Part shown: one piece after another, positions 26,099 through 34,848 of the stretch | Layout: every line of letters starts with the position of its first letter | Position numbering within the stretch: position 1 is the first letter of the stretch | DNA from: Sphingomonas jejuensis | Lineage (GTDB): Bacteria > Pseudomonadota > Alphaproteobacteria > Sphingomonadales > Sphingomonadaceae | DNA: 64,000 nucleotides | NCBI RefSeq assembly: GCF_011927695.1 | Contig: NZ_JAATJE010000002.1 | Span: 544,001 to 608,000, forward strand | Direction: 5' to 3' | Made by a program: the position numbers and the translations under genes | The notes under the pieces: generated by a model | Seen by the model: only the letters and a program-made list of their open reading frames with translations | What the model was told of the DNA's origin: nothing | Database searches by the model: none

Positions 26099-27087
26099 CG
26101 GACGACGGCGCGCCAGGTTGTGATGAGCTCCCGCGTGCCGCGGCATACGGGCATCTCTCGCCGGCTGATCAGGCGGAAGCGGTCCCCGTCCCAGACATGA
26201 TCCTCGCCGATGCCGCAGTCGCCGAGCCCGCGCCCCTTGCCATATCCTCCGAGCACGCCTTCGTCGAAGTCGACGTTCAGGAGCGATGGCACCCGGCCGT
26301 TGTCGCTCAACGGCACAGCGCTGTCGAACGGCGCCGGGCGCGCACGTCCGCGCTCCACCACGAAGATCGCCGACACGCTGTTGTAGGCGCCAAGCTGGCA
26401 CGGCAGCAGCACCAGTGACCGGCCCCGATCCAAGGGGTGGACGGATATCGCTTCCACCTCGCGTGCCCGATCGCTGCAGGCGGCCTGCGCCGCCATGTCG
26501 GCGATCAGCGCGCGACCGGGCCGCACCTGACCGCCTGTTTCGCCGCGCCGCCGCACCACCGGGAGCGGCGGCGCCGGTGCCATGTCTGCGGCTGTCCCCC
26601 GCGCCACGATCGCACCCCGGCTGCCGGCGCGCCCCTGTCGCGCGTCCATGTCGCGAAGGGCGGCCGCCGCGCCGGCCAGTGATGCGCCGGACCAGCGTCC
26701 GGCTGCGCCGCGAAGCTCGACCCGGCGGCCGTTCGCGATTGCGCGCGCGGCGTCGAGGCCCGGCATGCCGCCGATGCGCACCGCACCGTCGGACGCTGTG
26801 GCAGCCGCGATCGCGCGACCATCCACCATCAGGCTGACCCGCCCCACGATCGGCCGGTCCTCGCCCGATATCTGGACGATCGTCTCGCCGTCTGCTCCGG
26901 GAGCGCGATCCACGGTGATGACCAGCGGAGGATCGGCTGTCGCACCTTCCGGAGCGACCGCGACGGCTTTGCAGGCCAGCCCATTGTCGCAGCCGACCAC
27001 CCAGTCGGTATAGGTCCTGACGTCGCCGGGCAGGGCCCGCGCGGTTGCCGACTGCACGGCAAGGGCGACGAAGATGGCGAGCGGCAT
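26095..27087 (-). CDS. DUF1176 family periplasmic protein
   Basis: 330 residues with an N-terminal signal sequence (MPLAIFVALAVQSATARA). The pattern of a DWVVGCDN start, a middle domain and a C-terminal VERGRARPAPFD...CRGTRELITTW matches the DUF1176 family of sphingomonads. Function unknown. It is a lone gene, with a divergent dehydrogenase upstream and a four-base stop-codon overlap with egtD downstream. Confidence 0.78.
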   Translation of the reverse strand: MPLAIFVALAVQSATARALPGDVRTYTDWVVGCDNGLACKAVAVAPEGATADPPLVITVDRAPGADGETIVQISGEDRPIVGRVSLMVDGRAIAAATASDGAVRIGGMPGLDAARAIANGRRVELRGAAGRWSGASLAGAAAALRDMDARQGRAGSRGAIVARGTAADMAPAPPLPVVRRRGETGGQVRPGRALIADMAAQAACSDRAREVEAISVHPLDRGRSLVLLPCQLGAYNSVSAIFVVERGRARPAPFDSAVPLSDNGRVPSLLNVDFDEGVLGGYGKGRGLGDCGIGEDHVWDGDRFRLISRREMPVCRGTRELITTWRAVVR

Positions 27088-27141
27088 GGCTGGATCCTAG
27101 CCGAGTGAGCGAAGCGCGGGTAGGGCGGTCAGCGACGGGAG

Positions 27142-28017
27142 ATGGCGATGAACGTAATTGCGGTGATCGGGGCGGGGCAGATGGGAGCCGGGATCGCGCA
27201 GGTTTCGGCGCAGGCAGGTTACCGCGTGCTCTTGGCCGATGTCGCGCTTGATCGGGCAGAGGCAGGGAAGGCGGGCATCGCCAAGCGGCTGTCACGTGCG
27301 GTCGAGAAGTCCGACCTCGAGCCGGAAGCGCGGGACCGCGCGCTTGAGCGGATCGAGCCTGTGGGGACGCTCGAACCGCTGGCGGCCGCTCAATTGGTCA
27401 TCGAGGCGGCGACCGAGCGTGAGGACGTGAAGCGCGCCATCTTCGAGAATGTCGGCCGCGTGCTCGGCCACCAGGCCATCCTTGCCACGAACACGTCCTC
27501 GATCCCGATCACCCGGTTGGCGCAGGCGTCGCCCGATCCGAAGCGGTTCGTCGGCGTGCATTTCTTCAATCCCGTTCCGGTGATGGGGTTGATCGAGCTG
27601 ATCCGCGGCCTCGCGACGTCGGACGAGACGGTGCGTGCGGTGGAGCTTTACGCACAGGCGCTCGGCAAGCATGTCGTCCATGCCAACGATGCGCCCGGCT
27701 TCATCGTCAACCGCGTGCTGATGCCCATGCTCAACGAGGCGGTGTTCGCGCTCGGCGAGGGCGTGGCGACCGTTGCCGACATCGATGCGGCCTGCAAGCT
27801 CGGCCTCAATCATCCCATGGGGCCGCTGACGCTGGCTGACTTCATCGGGCTCGACACGTGCCTGGAGATCACGCGGGTGCTTCATGCCGGCACGGGCGAT
27901 CCGAAGTTTCGACCCGCGCCGCTGCTCGTCAAATATGTCGAGGCCGGGTGGCTCGGAAAGAAGACGAAGCGCGGATTTTACGACTGGTCGGGCGACACAC
28001 CCGTTCCCACACGCTGA
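27142..28017 (+). CDS. 3-hydroxybutyryl-CoA dehydrogenase
   Basis: NAD(P)-dependent 3-hydroxyacyl-CoA dehydrogenase, 291 residues, single-domain form without a hydratase part, so of the Hbd/PaaH type. Rossmann GAGQMGAGIAQ at residues 10-20, NTSSIPIT, the catalytic His in VHFFNPVPVM, NDAPGFIVNR and the C-terminal [19 protein letters not shown] lies before ATG 27142. The 3' end overlaps the opposite-strand SMR gene by 40 bases. Confidence 0.92.
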   Translation: MAMNVIAVIGAGQMGAGIAQVSAQAGYRVLLADVALDRAEAGKAGIAKRLSRAVEKSDLEPEARDRALERIEPVGTLEPLAAAQLVIEAATEREDVKRAIFENVGRVLGHQAILATNTSSIPITRLAQASPDPKRFVGVHFFNPVPVMGLIELIRGLATSDETVRAVELYAQALGKHVVHANDAPGFIVNRVLMPMLNEAVFALGEGVATVADIDAACKLGLNHPMGPLTLADFIGLDTCLEITRVLHAGTGDPKFRPAPLLVKYVEAGWLGKKTKRGFYDWSGDTPVPTR

Positions 28018-28346
28018 TCCGACGGTGTCGGCGTCGCGAGGTTCAAGCCGACCGCGCCTGCAAGGATCAGCCCGATGCAGCCGACCTGGACGGCGGTGAG
28101 CGGCTGGCGAAACAGAGACCAGCCAATCAGTGCGATGGCGGCGATGCCCACACCCGACCAGATCGCGTAGGCGATTCCCATTGGGATGCGGGTGAAAGCA
28201 TGGCCCAGCAGCCAGAAGCATGCTGCATAGAGCGCGATCGACGCGACGCCATATGCCGGCCGGGTGAAGCCGTTCGCCGCCTTCAGCAGCGATGTCGCGG
28301 CGATCTCCAGCGCGATCGCGAGGCCGAGCATGATCCAGGCAGTCAT
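27978..28346 (-). CDS. SMR family multidrug/compound efflux transporter
   Basis: Small four-helix drug/metabolite exporter, 122 residues. The essential membrane glutamate E14 ([14 protein letters not shown]) sits exactly as in EmrE, with [23 protein letters not shown] helix 2 and [14 protein letters not shown] in helix 3. A hydrophilic tail of about 17 residues is encoded by the 40 bases that overlap the dehydrogenase, so the tail is probably an overlap product. Confidence 0.9.
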   Translation of the reverse strand: MTAWIMLGLAIALEIAATSLLKAANGFTRPAYGVASIALYAACFWLLGHAFTRIPMGIAYAIWSGVGIAAIALIGWSLFRQPLTAVQVGCIGLILAGAVGLNLATPTPSDQRVGTGVSPDQS

Positions 28347-28442
28347 CGCGCTCTCCGTTCGGTTTGCGCCGCCCTATCAATCGCGGGCCGCGTTGTTCAA
28401 TCGCCGCTGGCGAGGCGCGCGGGCTTGCGTTAGGCCGCCGCG

Positions 28443-29099
28443 ATGCTCGAGCCCCACCGCTCCGGCGGCCGCGCCATCGCGCCGTCCCTTTTCGCCTTTG
28501 CCGTCCTTTACGGCGGAATGACCTGCATCGCCGGCGTGCTCGGCAACAAGCAGGTGGATCTGGGTCCGTTGGCGGTGGAAGCAGGCATCTTCCCGTTCCT
28601 GCTGCTGGTGTCCCTGTCGTCGACCGTCGCGGAGCTCCATGGCCGGGACATCGCCAATCGGCTGGTGCTGTTCGGGTTCGTTCCGCTGGTGCTCTCCATC
28701 CTTCTCACGCTGCTCGTGCTGTCGCTGCCCGCGGCAGAGGAGATGGAGCCTGCGCGCCGCGATGGTTTTCAGCTCGTGCTGGGACAGAGCCCGCGGCTGA
28801 TGGTGGCGGGCATCATCGCCTATGGCATCTCCACCTTCCTCAACGTCACGATCTTTTCCCGGATGCGCGGAGCGGAGGGGAGGCGGCTGTTGTGGTTGCG
28901 CGCGGGCGTGGCGAGCATGCTCAGCCAGATCGTCGACACACTGCTGTTCGTCACCATCGCTTTCCTTGGCGTCTTCCCCATCGCCGAGCTGCTGATCGGG
29001 CAGATGCTGGCCAAGGTCGTGCTGTCTGCGGTGATGGTGCCGGCGGTGATCTATCTGCTGGTCGCGATCGGCCGGCGACTGGATGGAGCGCCGGCATGA
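28443..29099 (+). CDS. Queuosine precursor transporter (YhhQ / VUT family)
   Basis: 218 residues, about six membrane helices. NKQVDLG, the [20 protein letters not shown] stretch and the C-terminal [22 protein letters not shown] are typical of the VUT family that imports preQ0/preQ1. Together with gluQ it suggests queuosine salvage. ATGA overlap with argB. Confidence 0.86.
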   Translation: MLEPHRSGGRAIAPSLFAFAVLYGGMTCIAGVLGNKQVDLGPLAVEAGIFPFLLLVSLSSTVAELHGRDIANRLVLFGFVPLVLSILLTLLVLSLPAAEEMEPARRDGFQLVLGQSPRLMVAGIIAYGISTFLNVTIFSRMRGAEGRRLLWLRAGVASMLSQIVDTLLFVTIAFLGVFPIAELLIGQMLAKVVLSAVMVPAVIYLLVAIGRRLDGAPA

Positions 29100-29983
29100 C
29101 GGACACGGTGAACCTCGCCAAGGCGGAGACGATCGTCGAGGCGCTGCCCTATCTCCAACGCTACGCCGGCAAGTCGTTCGTGGTGAAATATGGCGGCCAT
29201 GCGATGGGCTCGCCGGAGCTTCAGCGCGGCTTTGCCGAGGACATCGTCCTTCTGAAGGCGGTCGGCATCAATCCGGTCGTGGTGCATGGCGGTGGTCCGC
29301 AGATCGGATCGATGCTGAAGCGGCTCGGCGTCGAGTCCACCTTTGTCGGCGGGCTGCGCGTGACCGACGCCGAGACCGCGCGGATCGCCGAGATGGTTCT
29401 CGCCGGATCGATCAACAAGGAGATCGTTTCCTGGATCGGGGCGGCCGGGGGGCGTGCGGTCGGCCTGTCGGGCAAGGACGGCGGCCTGGTCGTCGCGGAG
29501 AAGATCTCGGGCCGGGACGCGGATCCGCTGCAGGGGATCGAGCGGCATGTGGACCTGGGGTTCGTGGGTGAGCCCGCCCATGTCGACCGGTCGGTCCTCG
29601 ACACGCTGATGAACGCCGGCATCATCCCGGTGATCGCGCCGATTGCGACGGGCGAGGATGGGCAGACCTACAACGTCAACGCCGACACGATGGCGGGGGC
29701 GATTGCGGGCGCGCTCGGCGCCTCCCGCTTCTTTCTGCTGACGGACGTGGCCGGCGTCCTCGACAAGCAAGGCGTGCTGCAGACCAATCTGTCACCGACC
29801 GAGATCGCCGGGCTGATGACGGACGGGACCATCAGCGGCGGCATGATCCCCAAGGTCGCGACCTGCGTGCAGGCGGTGGAATCGGGTGTCGACGCCGCCG
29901 TCATCTTGGACGGGCGGGTCCCACATGCGATGCTTCTGGAAATGTTCACGGCGCAGGGTGCCGGCACGCTGATCCGCGCCTGA
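29096..29983 (+). CDS. argB: Acetylglutamate kinase
   Basis: Second enzyme of arginine synthesis, phosphorylating N-acetylglutamate. It has 295 residues: VVKYGGHAM and [10 protein letters not shown] (nucleotide and substrate binding), [17 protein letters not shown] and SGGMIPKV. The family is often arginine-inhibited; the N-terminal helix [18 protein letters not shown] supports the hexameric, arginine-sensitive type. Overlaps the transporter by four bases. Confidence 0.95.
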   Translation: MTDTVNLAKAETIVEALPYLQRYAGKSFVVKYGGHAMGSPELQRGFAEDIVLLKAVGINPVVVHGGGPQIGSMLKRLGVESTFVGGLRVTDAETARIAEMVLAGSINKEIVSWIGAAGGRAVGLSGKDGGLVVAEKISGRDADPLQGIERHVDLGFVGEPAHVDRSVLDTLMNAGIIPVIAPIATGEDGQTYNVNADTMAGAIAGALGASRFFLLTDVAGVLDKQGVLQTNLSPTEIAGLMTDGTISGGMIPKVATCVQAVESGVDAAVILDGRVPHAMLLEMFTAQGAGTLIRA

Positions 29984-30059
29984 CGGCTGCTGGTCGACCC
30001 GCCCTTCACGAAGCGGCCTCGAATCGGCTATTCGGGCCGCAACACCATTGGAGTGCCCC

Positions 30060-30353
30060 GTGACCACCATCTTCCAGATCCTGTTCGTGCTTCTCGACGT
30101 GCTGTGGTGGGTCATCATCATCCAGGCGGTGCTGTCCTGGCTGGTCGCGTTCAACGTCATCAACACCTATAACGACTTCGTCCGATCGGCCCTGATCGCG
30201 CTCGATCGGATCACGGCACCGATCTACCGGCCGATCCGGCGCATCATGCCGGATCTGGGTGCGCTCGATCTGTCGCCGCTGGTGGTGCTGTTGGCGCTGA
30301 TGATCCTGCGCACGATCATCCTGCCCAACCTCTACGCATCGCTGGTTTCCTGA
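30060..30353 (+). CDS. YggT family membrane protein
   Basis: 97 residues with two hydrophobic helices per the YggT layout: [23 protein letters not shown], then the conserved [26 protein letters not shown], read here as [10 protein letters not shown] and DLSPLVV. Family linked to cell-division or osmotic functions without firm biochemistry. GTG 30060 follows GGAG with seven bases spacing, preferred over TTG 30048. folD starts three bases later. Confidence 0.86.
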   Translation: MTTIFQILFVLLDVLWWVIIIQAVLSWLVAFNVINTYNDFVRSALIALDRITAPIYRPIRRIMPDLGALDLSPLVVLLALMILRTIILPNLYASLVS

Positions 30354-30355
30354 TC

Positions 30356-31213
30356 GTGCCGGCCACGCTGATCGACGGCAAGGCAGCGGCGGCCGCCCTG
30401 CGCGAGCAGGTGGCGGAGGAGGCCCGCGCCTTCCAGGCGGCGGCCGGCCGTCACGCCGGCCTTGCTGTCGTGCTGGTCGGCGACGATCCGGCGAGCGCCG
30501 TCTATGTCGGCTCCAAGGAGAAGGCGACCCGCACGGCCGGCATGGCGGGGCAGGTCCATCGGCTGTCGGCCGACATCGATCAGCCCACGCTGATGGCATT
30601 GATCGATCGGCTGAACGCCGATCCCGCCGTGGACGGCATCCTTGTTCAACTGCCGCTGCCGGCTGGCCTGGACAGCGACGCCGTGATCGCCGCCGTCGAT
30701 CCGGCAAAGGACGTCGACGGCTTCCATCCCTTGAACGTCGGTCGCCTTGCAAGCGGGCTCCCCGCGCTCGTCCCCTGCACGCCCAAGGGCTGCATCTTCC
30801 TGCTGAGGCAGCAGCTCGGGTCGCTTTCCGGCCTTGATGCGGTGGTGATCGGCCGATCGGCAATCGTCGGGCGACCGATGGCGCAGCTGCTGCTTACCGA
30901 AAGCTGCACGGTCACGATCGCGCACAGCCGCACGCGCGACCTGCCTGCGATCGTCTCTCGCGCCGATATCGTCGTTGCTGCCGTCGGCCGACCGGAGATG
31001 GTGCGGGGAGACTGGCTGAAGCCGGGCGCGACGGTGATCGATGTCGGCATCAACCGGGTCGAAGGTCGCCTGGTGGGCGATGTCGCCTTCGACGAAGCGA
31101 TGACGGTCGCGGGAGCGGTCACGCCGGTGCCGGGAGGGGTTGGACCGATGACGATCGCCGTGCTGCTCGCCAACACCGTGGAGGCAGCGCGCCGCCGCGA
31201 AGGGCTGGCATGA
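30356..31213 (+). CDS. folD: Methylenetetrahydrofolate dehydrogenase / cyclohydrolase
   Basis: Bifunctional one-carbon enzyme, interconverting 5,10-methylene-, methenyl- and 10-formyl-tetrahydrofolate with NADP. It has 285 residues. Catalytic [16 protein letters not shown], the NADP site [17 protein letters not shown], and [14 protein letters not shown] start at 30356 without a clear ribosome site, so probably coupled to yggT. ATGA overlap with marC. Confidence 0.95.
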   Translation: MPATLIDGKAAAAALREQVAEEARAFQAAAGRHAGLAVVLVGDDPASAVYVGSKEKATRTAGMAGQVHRLSADIDQPTLMALIDRLNADPAVDGILVQLPLPAGLDSDAVIAAVDPAKDVDGFHPLNVGRLASGLPALVPCTPKGCIFLLRQQLGSLSGLDAVVIGRSAIVGRPMAQLLLTESCTVTIAHSRTRDLPAIVSRADIVVAAVGRPEMVRGDWLKPGATVIDVGINRVEGRLVGDVAFDEAMTVAGAVTPVPGGVGPMTIAVLLANTVEAARRREGLA

Positions 31214-31836
31214 TCGAGCTGTTCGTCTCGGCCTTCGTCACCTTCTTCGTGGTCATCGATCCGCCCGGCTGCGCGCCGATCTTCGCCAGCCTGACAACGG
31301 GAGCGTCGCCGGACGCACGGCGGCAGATGGCCTACCGGGCTGTGGGTGTCGGTACGCTGATCCTGCTGGTTTTCGCGCTGTTCGGCGAGGCGTTCCTGTC
31401 CGCCCTGGGGATCAGCCTGGACGCCTTTCGCATCGCCGGCGGGATCATGCTGTTCCTGATCGCGCTCGACATGGTGTTCGAGCGGCGCACGCAGCGGCGG
31501 GAAGACCGGGCCGAAAAGGTCATGGCCGATCCGGAGGTGGAGGACGTCTCCATCTTCCCGATGGCGATGCCGATGATCGCCGGTCCGGGTTCGATCGCGA
31601 CGGCGATGCTGCTGGTGTCGGGCACTTCGGGTATCGCGGGGGGTGCGGTGATCCTGGCGGCGATGCTTGCCAACCTCGCCCTGATGCTTGTCTCGCTGCT
31701 TGCCGCGGGGCCGATCATGCGCGTGCTCGGCACCCGCATCGAGGCGGTGGTGACCCGGCTGCTGGGCGTGATCCTTGCCGCGCTTGCCACCCAGTTCGTG
31801 CTGGACGGCATCCGCGCGAGCATGACCGCCGCCTAG
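31210..31836 (+). CDS. MarC family integral membrane protein
   Basis: 208 residues, about six membrane helices. N-terminal [17 protein letters not shown] and the central [14 protein letters not shown] are the repeated MarC motifs. Often named for antibiotic resistance, but no transport role is proven. Starts in the folD stop; ends in a CTAG shared with the convergent gene. Confidence 0.88.
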   Translation: MIELFVSAFVTFFVVIDPPGCAPIFASLTTGASPDARRQMAYRAVGVGTLILLVFALFGEAFLSALGISLDAFRIAGGIMLFLIALDMVFERRTQRREDRAEKVMADPEVEDVSIFPMAMPMIAGPGSIATAMLLVSGTSGIAGGAVILAAMLANLALMLVSLLAAGPIMRVLGTRIEAVVTRLLGVILAALATQFVLDGIRASMTAA

Positions 31837-33632
31837 CGGATCCGCCAGAGCCGGTACGGGCTGTTCGGAGGCAAGGGGAGCGGATCGAGCCAGCCGAACC
31901 GGGTGCCGGAGGCGAGCTGCGCGTAGAAGCCCTTCGGGCTGCGCGCGCGGTAGATCGTCGATTCCGACATGTTCGGGCAGACCATCAGCAAAGTCGCGCC
32001 GCGCGACTTCATGATCTGGCGCGCGCGATCGGGCGTGCCGTCGAACGCGTGGTGCACCGCGACGATCGCATCGCCGTTGCGGTGATAGGGTCCGGCGATC
32101 GCGCGGTGGCGGGTGGTCGCCAGCAGACGCGGCCCCAGATCGACGAATGTGAAGATCGTCTGCGGCGGCCGGATGCGGGCGATCGGGCGGAGGGCGGACA
32201 AGGTCGGGCAGCGGTTGTTGGCCAAGTTGACGGCTGCGGTGCGGGGATGGGGAGGATCCTTCGGCACCAGCTTCAGCACGCCGGACAATCCAACACCCGA
32301 CACGATCATGAACAGCACGAACAATGCTACCGCGCGCATGGCGAGCGTCGGCAGCGCCAGCAGGGCCCGCCCGACGGTCCAGGCGAGCGCGGCGGCCGCG
32401 GGAATCGCGAGCAGCTGGGCCGCCGGAGCCGCACGGGTCTGCCAGGCGAGCAGGCCCGCCGCCGTTGCGACGAGAAGAAAGATCGCGATCCAGTCGAGCA
32501 CAAGCGCGCTGCGCCGCCCGCGCCAGATGGCGAGGCCGGCGCCGATCAGCCCGGCGACCGGCAGCAGGATCATGGGGTAAAGGAGGTCGGGCTTCAGACG
32601 CCATGCCGGACGCGCTTCCCGCACGTTGGACAGCCACAGGCGTTCAAGTTCCGGCGACACCCCCTCCGGCCGGCCAAGGCAGTCGGGCCAGGCCAGCGCG
32701 AAGCCGCCGGCGAGCAGCAGCGCCGCCGCACCCGCCAGCGCCAGTCGACCCGGCCAGCCGAGCCGCCCGAAATGGCTGATCAGCCAGAACAGCGCACCGC
32801 CGCCGATGGTGGCGGACAGCCACACGGGCGACAGCGCGTCGCACACGGGCGCGCGGTTCGCCTGGGAGGCGAACAGCAGGAAGCCGACGGCGGACCCGGC
32901 GGCGAGCGTCGCGGCGTAGCGGCGGAGCGGATCGGCCGCGGGCTCCCCCAGCGCAACCCAGCGCAGGCCCATGATGCCGGTGCCGATCGCAAGATAGGGA
33001 AGCATTTCCAGGCCGATCACCAGCGACAGCACGGTTGCCGCCGCCGCCACGACCGCACCGCGGTTGCGCGCCGGATCGACCAGCCCGGCCACCATCGTCG
33101 CGAGCAAGGCGAGCTGCCAGCCATGATGATCGATCCTGAGCGGCTGAACCATGCCCAGCACATAGCCCGAGGTGATCAGCAGGGCGGGCGCAAGCCAGAA
33201 GGCGAGGGGCGCGACGACCCGGCGGATGGTGAGCGACAAGGAGACAAGGATCAGGCCGAGCGGCAGCAGCGGGGCGAGCGCGACGGCCCAGCGTTCGGCA
33301 TCCACGCCGCCGACGAAAGGGCGGAACAGCAGGATCAGCCCGGCGATCGGCAGGTCCACCAGCCGCGACCAGTGGATATCGAACCCGGCCGGCGGCGACA
33401 GGCGGTGCTGGCGCAGGTCGAACCAGGCCTGCCCCTGCAGCCAATCGCGGACCTGGGTGATGCGCAGATTGTCGTCGGTGTCGCCAAGCGCGAAGCCGAG
33501 GATCAGCCGATAGCGATCCCACAGCAGCCAGACGGCAAGCGCCAGCCAAACCAGAAGCACCATGCGCAGCCAATGCTGCTCCGCTGCCCCGAGCCACCGG
33601 CGCGACCGGGCCATCCAAGATCGTGGTTCCAT
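31833..33632 (-). CDS. Large GT-C-like membrane protein (STT3-like N-terminus)
   Basis: 599 residues, about twelve membrane helices. The first loop carries GDTDDNLRITQVRDWL (D51, D53, D54), like the catalytic acidic motif of polyprenyl-phosphate-dependent GT-C transferases, followed by PPAGFDIHWSRLVDLP and LRIDHHGWQ. The C-terminal 140 residues are a soluble domain with Cys pairs. Sphingomonad homologues are sometimes labelled AcrB/AcrD/AcrF, which the sequence does not support. It may transfer sugar from a lipid carrier to an exported acceptor (inference). GTG at 33638 is an alternative start. Confidence 0.78.
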   Translation of the reverse strand: MEPRSWMARSRRWLGAAEQHWLRMVLLVWLALAVWLLWDRYRLILGFALGDTDDNLRITQVRDWLQGQAWFDLRQHRLSPPAGFDIHWSRLVDLPIAGLILLFRPFVGGVDAERWAVALAPLLPLGLILVSLSLTIRRVVAPLAFWLAPALLITSGYVLGMVQPLRIDHHGWQLALLATMVAGLVDPARNRGAVVAAAATVLSLVIGLEMLPYLAIGTGIMGLRWVALGEPAADPLRRYAATLAAGSAVGFLLFASQANRAPVCDALSPVWLSATIGGGALFWLISHFGRLGWPGRLALAGAAALLLAGGFALAWPDCLGRPEGVSPELERLWLSNVREARPAWRLKPDLLYPMILLPVAGLIGAGLAIWRGRRSALVLDWIAIFLLVATAAGLLAWQTRAAPAAQLLAIPAAAALAWTVGRALLALPTLAMRAVALFVLFMIVSGVGLSGVLKLVPKDPPHPRTAAVNLANNRCPTLSALRPIARIRPPQTIFTFVDLGPRLLATTRHRAIAGPYHRNGDAIVAVHHAFDGTPDRARQIMKSRGATLLMVCPNMSESTIYRARSPKGFYAQLASGTRFGWLDPLPLPPNSPYRLWRIR

Positions 33633-33706
33633 CAGCACGGTTGCCCGACTAGGGCATAATCAGGATCCGCGCATCAGGATCTTCGGGCAGGGTGGAACGG
33701 GAACGC

Positions 33707-34120
33707 ATGGGCATCGCCATCGGTCAGGCGGCAACGCGGGGCACCCTGGGCCAGATCGTCCGTTACGGCATCACGGGCGGCCTGGTGACGATCGGCTTTT
33801 CGGCCGTTTACTGGTTGTTGGCGACGCCCGTCGGGCTCGATTCTCAGGTCGCGCTGACCATCGCCTTCCTGCTGTGGAGCGGGATCGGTTTCGTGCTGCA
33901 TGGCCGGATCAGCTTTCGCGACCATGGCAGCCGCGATCGCATGGGCGCACGATCGGTCCGCTTCCTCCTGGTCAACCTGCTCGGCTTCGCGCTCAACCAG
34001 CTGTTCGTCTGGGTGCTGGTGAAGCAGATGGGCGGGCCGACCTGGTGGCCGATCCTGCCCTTCATCTTCGTGACACCGCTGGTCACCTTCGTTCTTCACC
34101 GCCGCTGGGTGTACGCCTGA
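33707..34120 (+). CDS. GtrA family membrane protein
   Basis: 137 residues, four membrane helices. GtrA-like proteins are thought to flip polyprenyl-phosphate-sugars in O-antigen or cell-wall decoration. Conserved RYGITGG start, LLWSGIGFVLHGRISFRDH, and the end TFVLHRRWVY. ATG 33707 was chosen; a GTG at 33692 is open. Overlaps the methyltransferase by one base, which ties the pair together. Confidence 0.85.
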   Translation: MGIAIGQAATRGTLGQIVRYGITGGLVTIGFSAVYWLLATPVGLDSQVALTIAFLLWSGIGFVLHGRISFRDHGSRDRMGARSVRFLLVNLLGFALNQLFVWVLVKQMGGPTWWPILPFIFVTPLVTFVLHRRWVYA

Positions 34121-34848
34121 TGGACCGCGCCGTTTTCGACCGCATGGCGGAGCAGGACGCCGAACATTGGTGGTATGTCGCGCGGCGCCGATACCTGTCG
34201 GCGCTGATCGAGCGGCAGGTGCCGATGGCGCCGGGCGCGCGCGTGCTGGAGGTCGGCTGCGGCACCGGGCACAATCTGGAGATGCTCGGCCGGTTCGGCC
34301 ATGTCGACGCGCTGGAGCTCGACGCCCCGGCGCGGGCAATCGCGGAGCGGCGGCTGGGTCGCCCGATCGGCGCCGCGCCGCTTCCCCAACTGCCGGGCGT
34401 GCCCGACCGCGCCTATCAGCTGATCGCTCTGCTGGATGTGCTGGAGCATGTCGAGGACGGTGTCGGCGCGCTCAGGGCGCTTCGCGAGAAGCTTGCCGCC
34501 GACGGGCGCCTGCTGGTGGCGGTGCCGGCCAACCCCTGGATGTGGAGCGCACACGACGTCCACCACCACCACCACCGCCGCTACACGGCCGGTGCGTTGC
34601 GGCGGGAAGCGGCGGAAGCGGGGCTGACCGTCGATCATCTGTCGCATTTCAACAGCCTGCTGTTCCCGGTCGCGGCAGCGGCGCGCATCGCCGGCAAGAT
34701 CACGAACAAGCAGACCGCCGACGACGCCATGCCGTCGCCGCCGGTCAATCGCCTGCTTGCCGGCATCTTCGGCCTGGAACGCTTCGTGGCAGGGCGCGTC
34801 CCGTTGCCGTTCGGCGTTTCGATCGCGGCGGTGATGCGGGCCCGCTAG
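34120..34848 (+). CDS. Class I SAM-dependent methyltransferase
   Basis: 242 residues. Start MAEQDAEHWWYVARRRYL, SAM motif I VLEVGCGTGHN, motif II LIALLDVLEHVEDG, and the unusual run HHHHHRRYT after VPANPWMWSAHD, seen in membrane-linked methyltransferases near glycosyltransferases. A hydrophobic C-terminal part suggests membrane association. Acceptor unknown, perhaps a lipid-linked sugar, given GtrA before it and GT-C proteins around it. CTAG stop interlock at 34845-34848. Confidence 0.85.
   Translation: MDRAVFDRMAEQDAEHWWYVARRRYLSALIERQVPMAPGARVLEVGCGTGHNLEMLGRFGHVDALELDAPARAIAERRLGRPIGAAPLPQLPGVPDRAYQLIALLDVLEHVEDGVGALRALREKLAADGRLLVAVPANPWMWSAHDVHHHHHRRYTAGALRREAAEAGLTVDHLSHFNSLLFPVAAAARIAGKITNKQTADDAMPSPPVNRLLAGIFGLERFVAGRVPLPFGVSIAAVMRAR

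Noticed and set aside
28364-29095. Long N-terminal extension of argB
   Set aside because: This stretch is the shadow of the queuosine transporter gene in the next frame. argB starts in the ATGA overlap at 29096.
32049-33659. Plus-strand open frame of over 500 codons opposite the GT-C-like gene
   Set aside because: Low-complexity, highly charged translation typical of a GC-rich shadow. The membrane protein on the minus strand is coherent.
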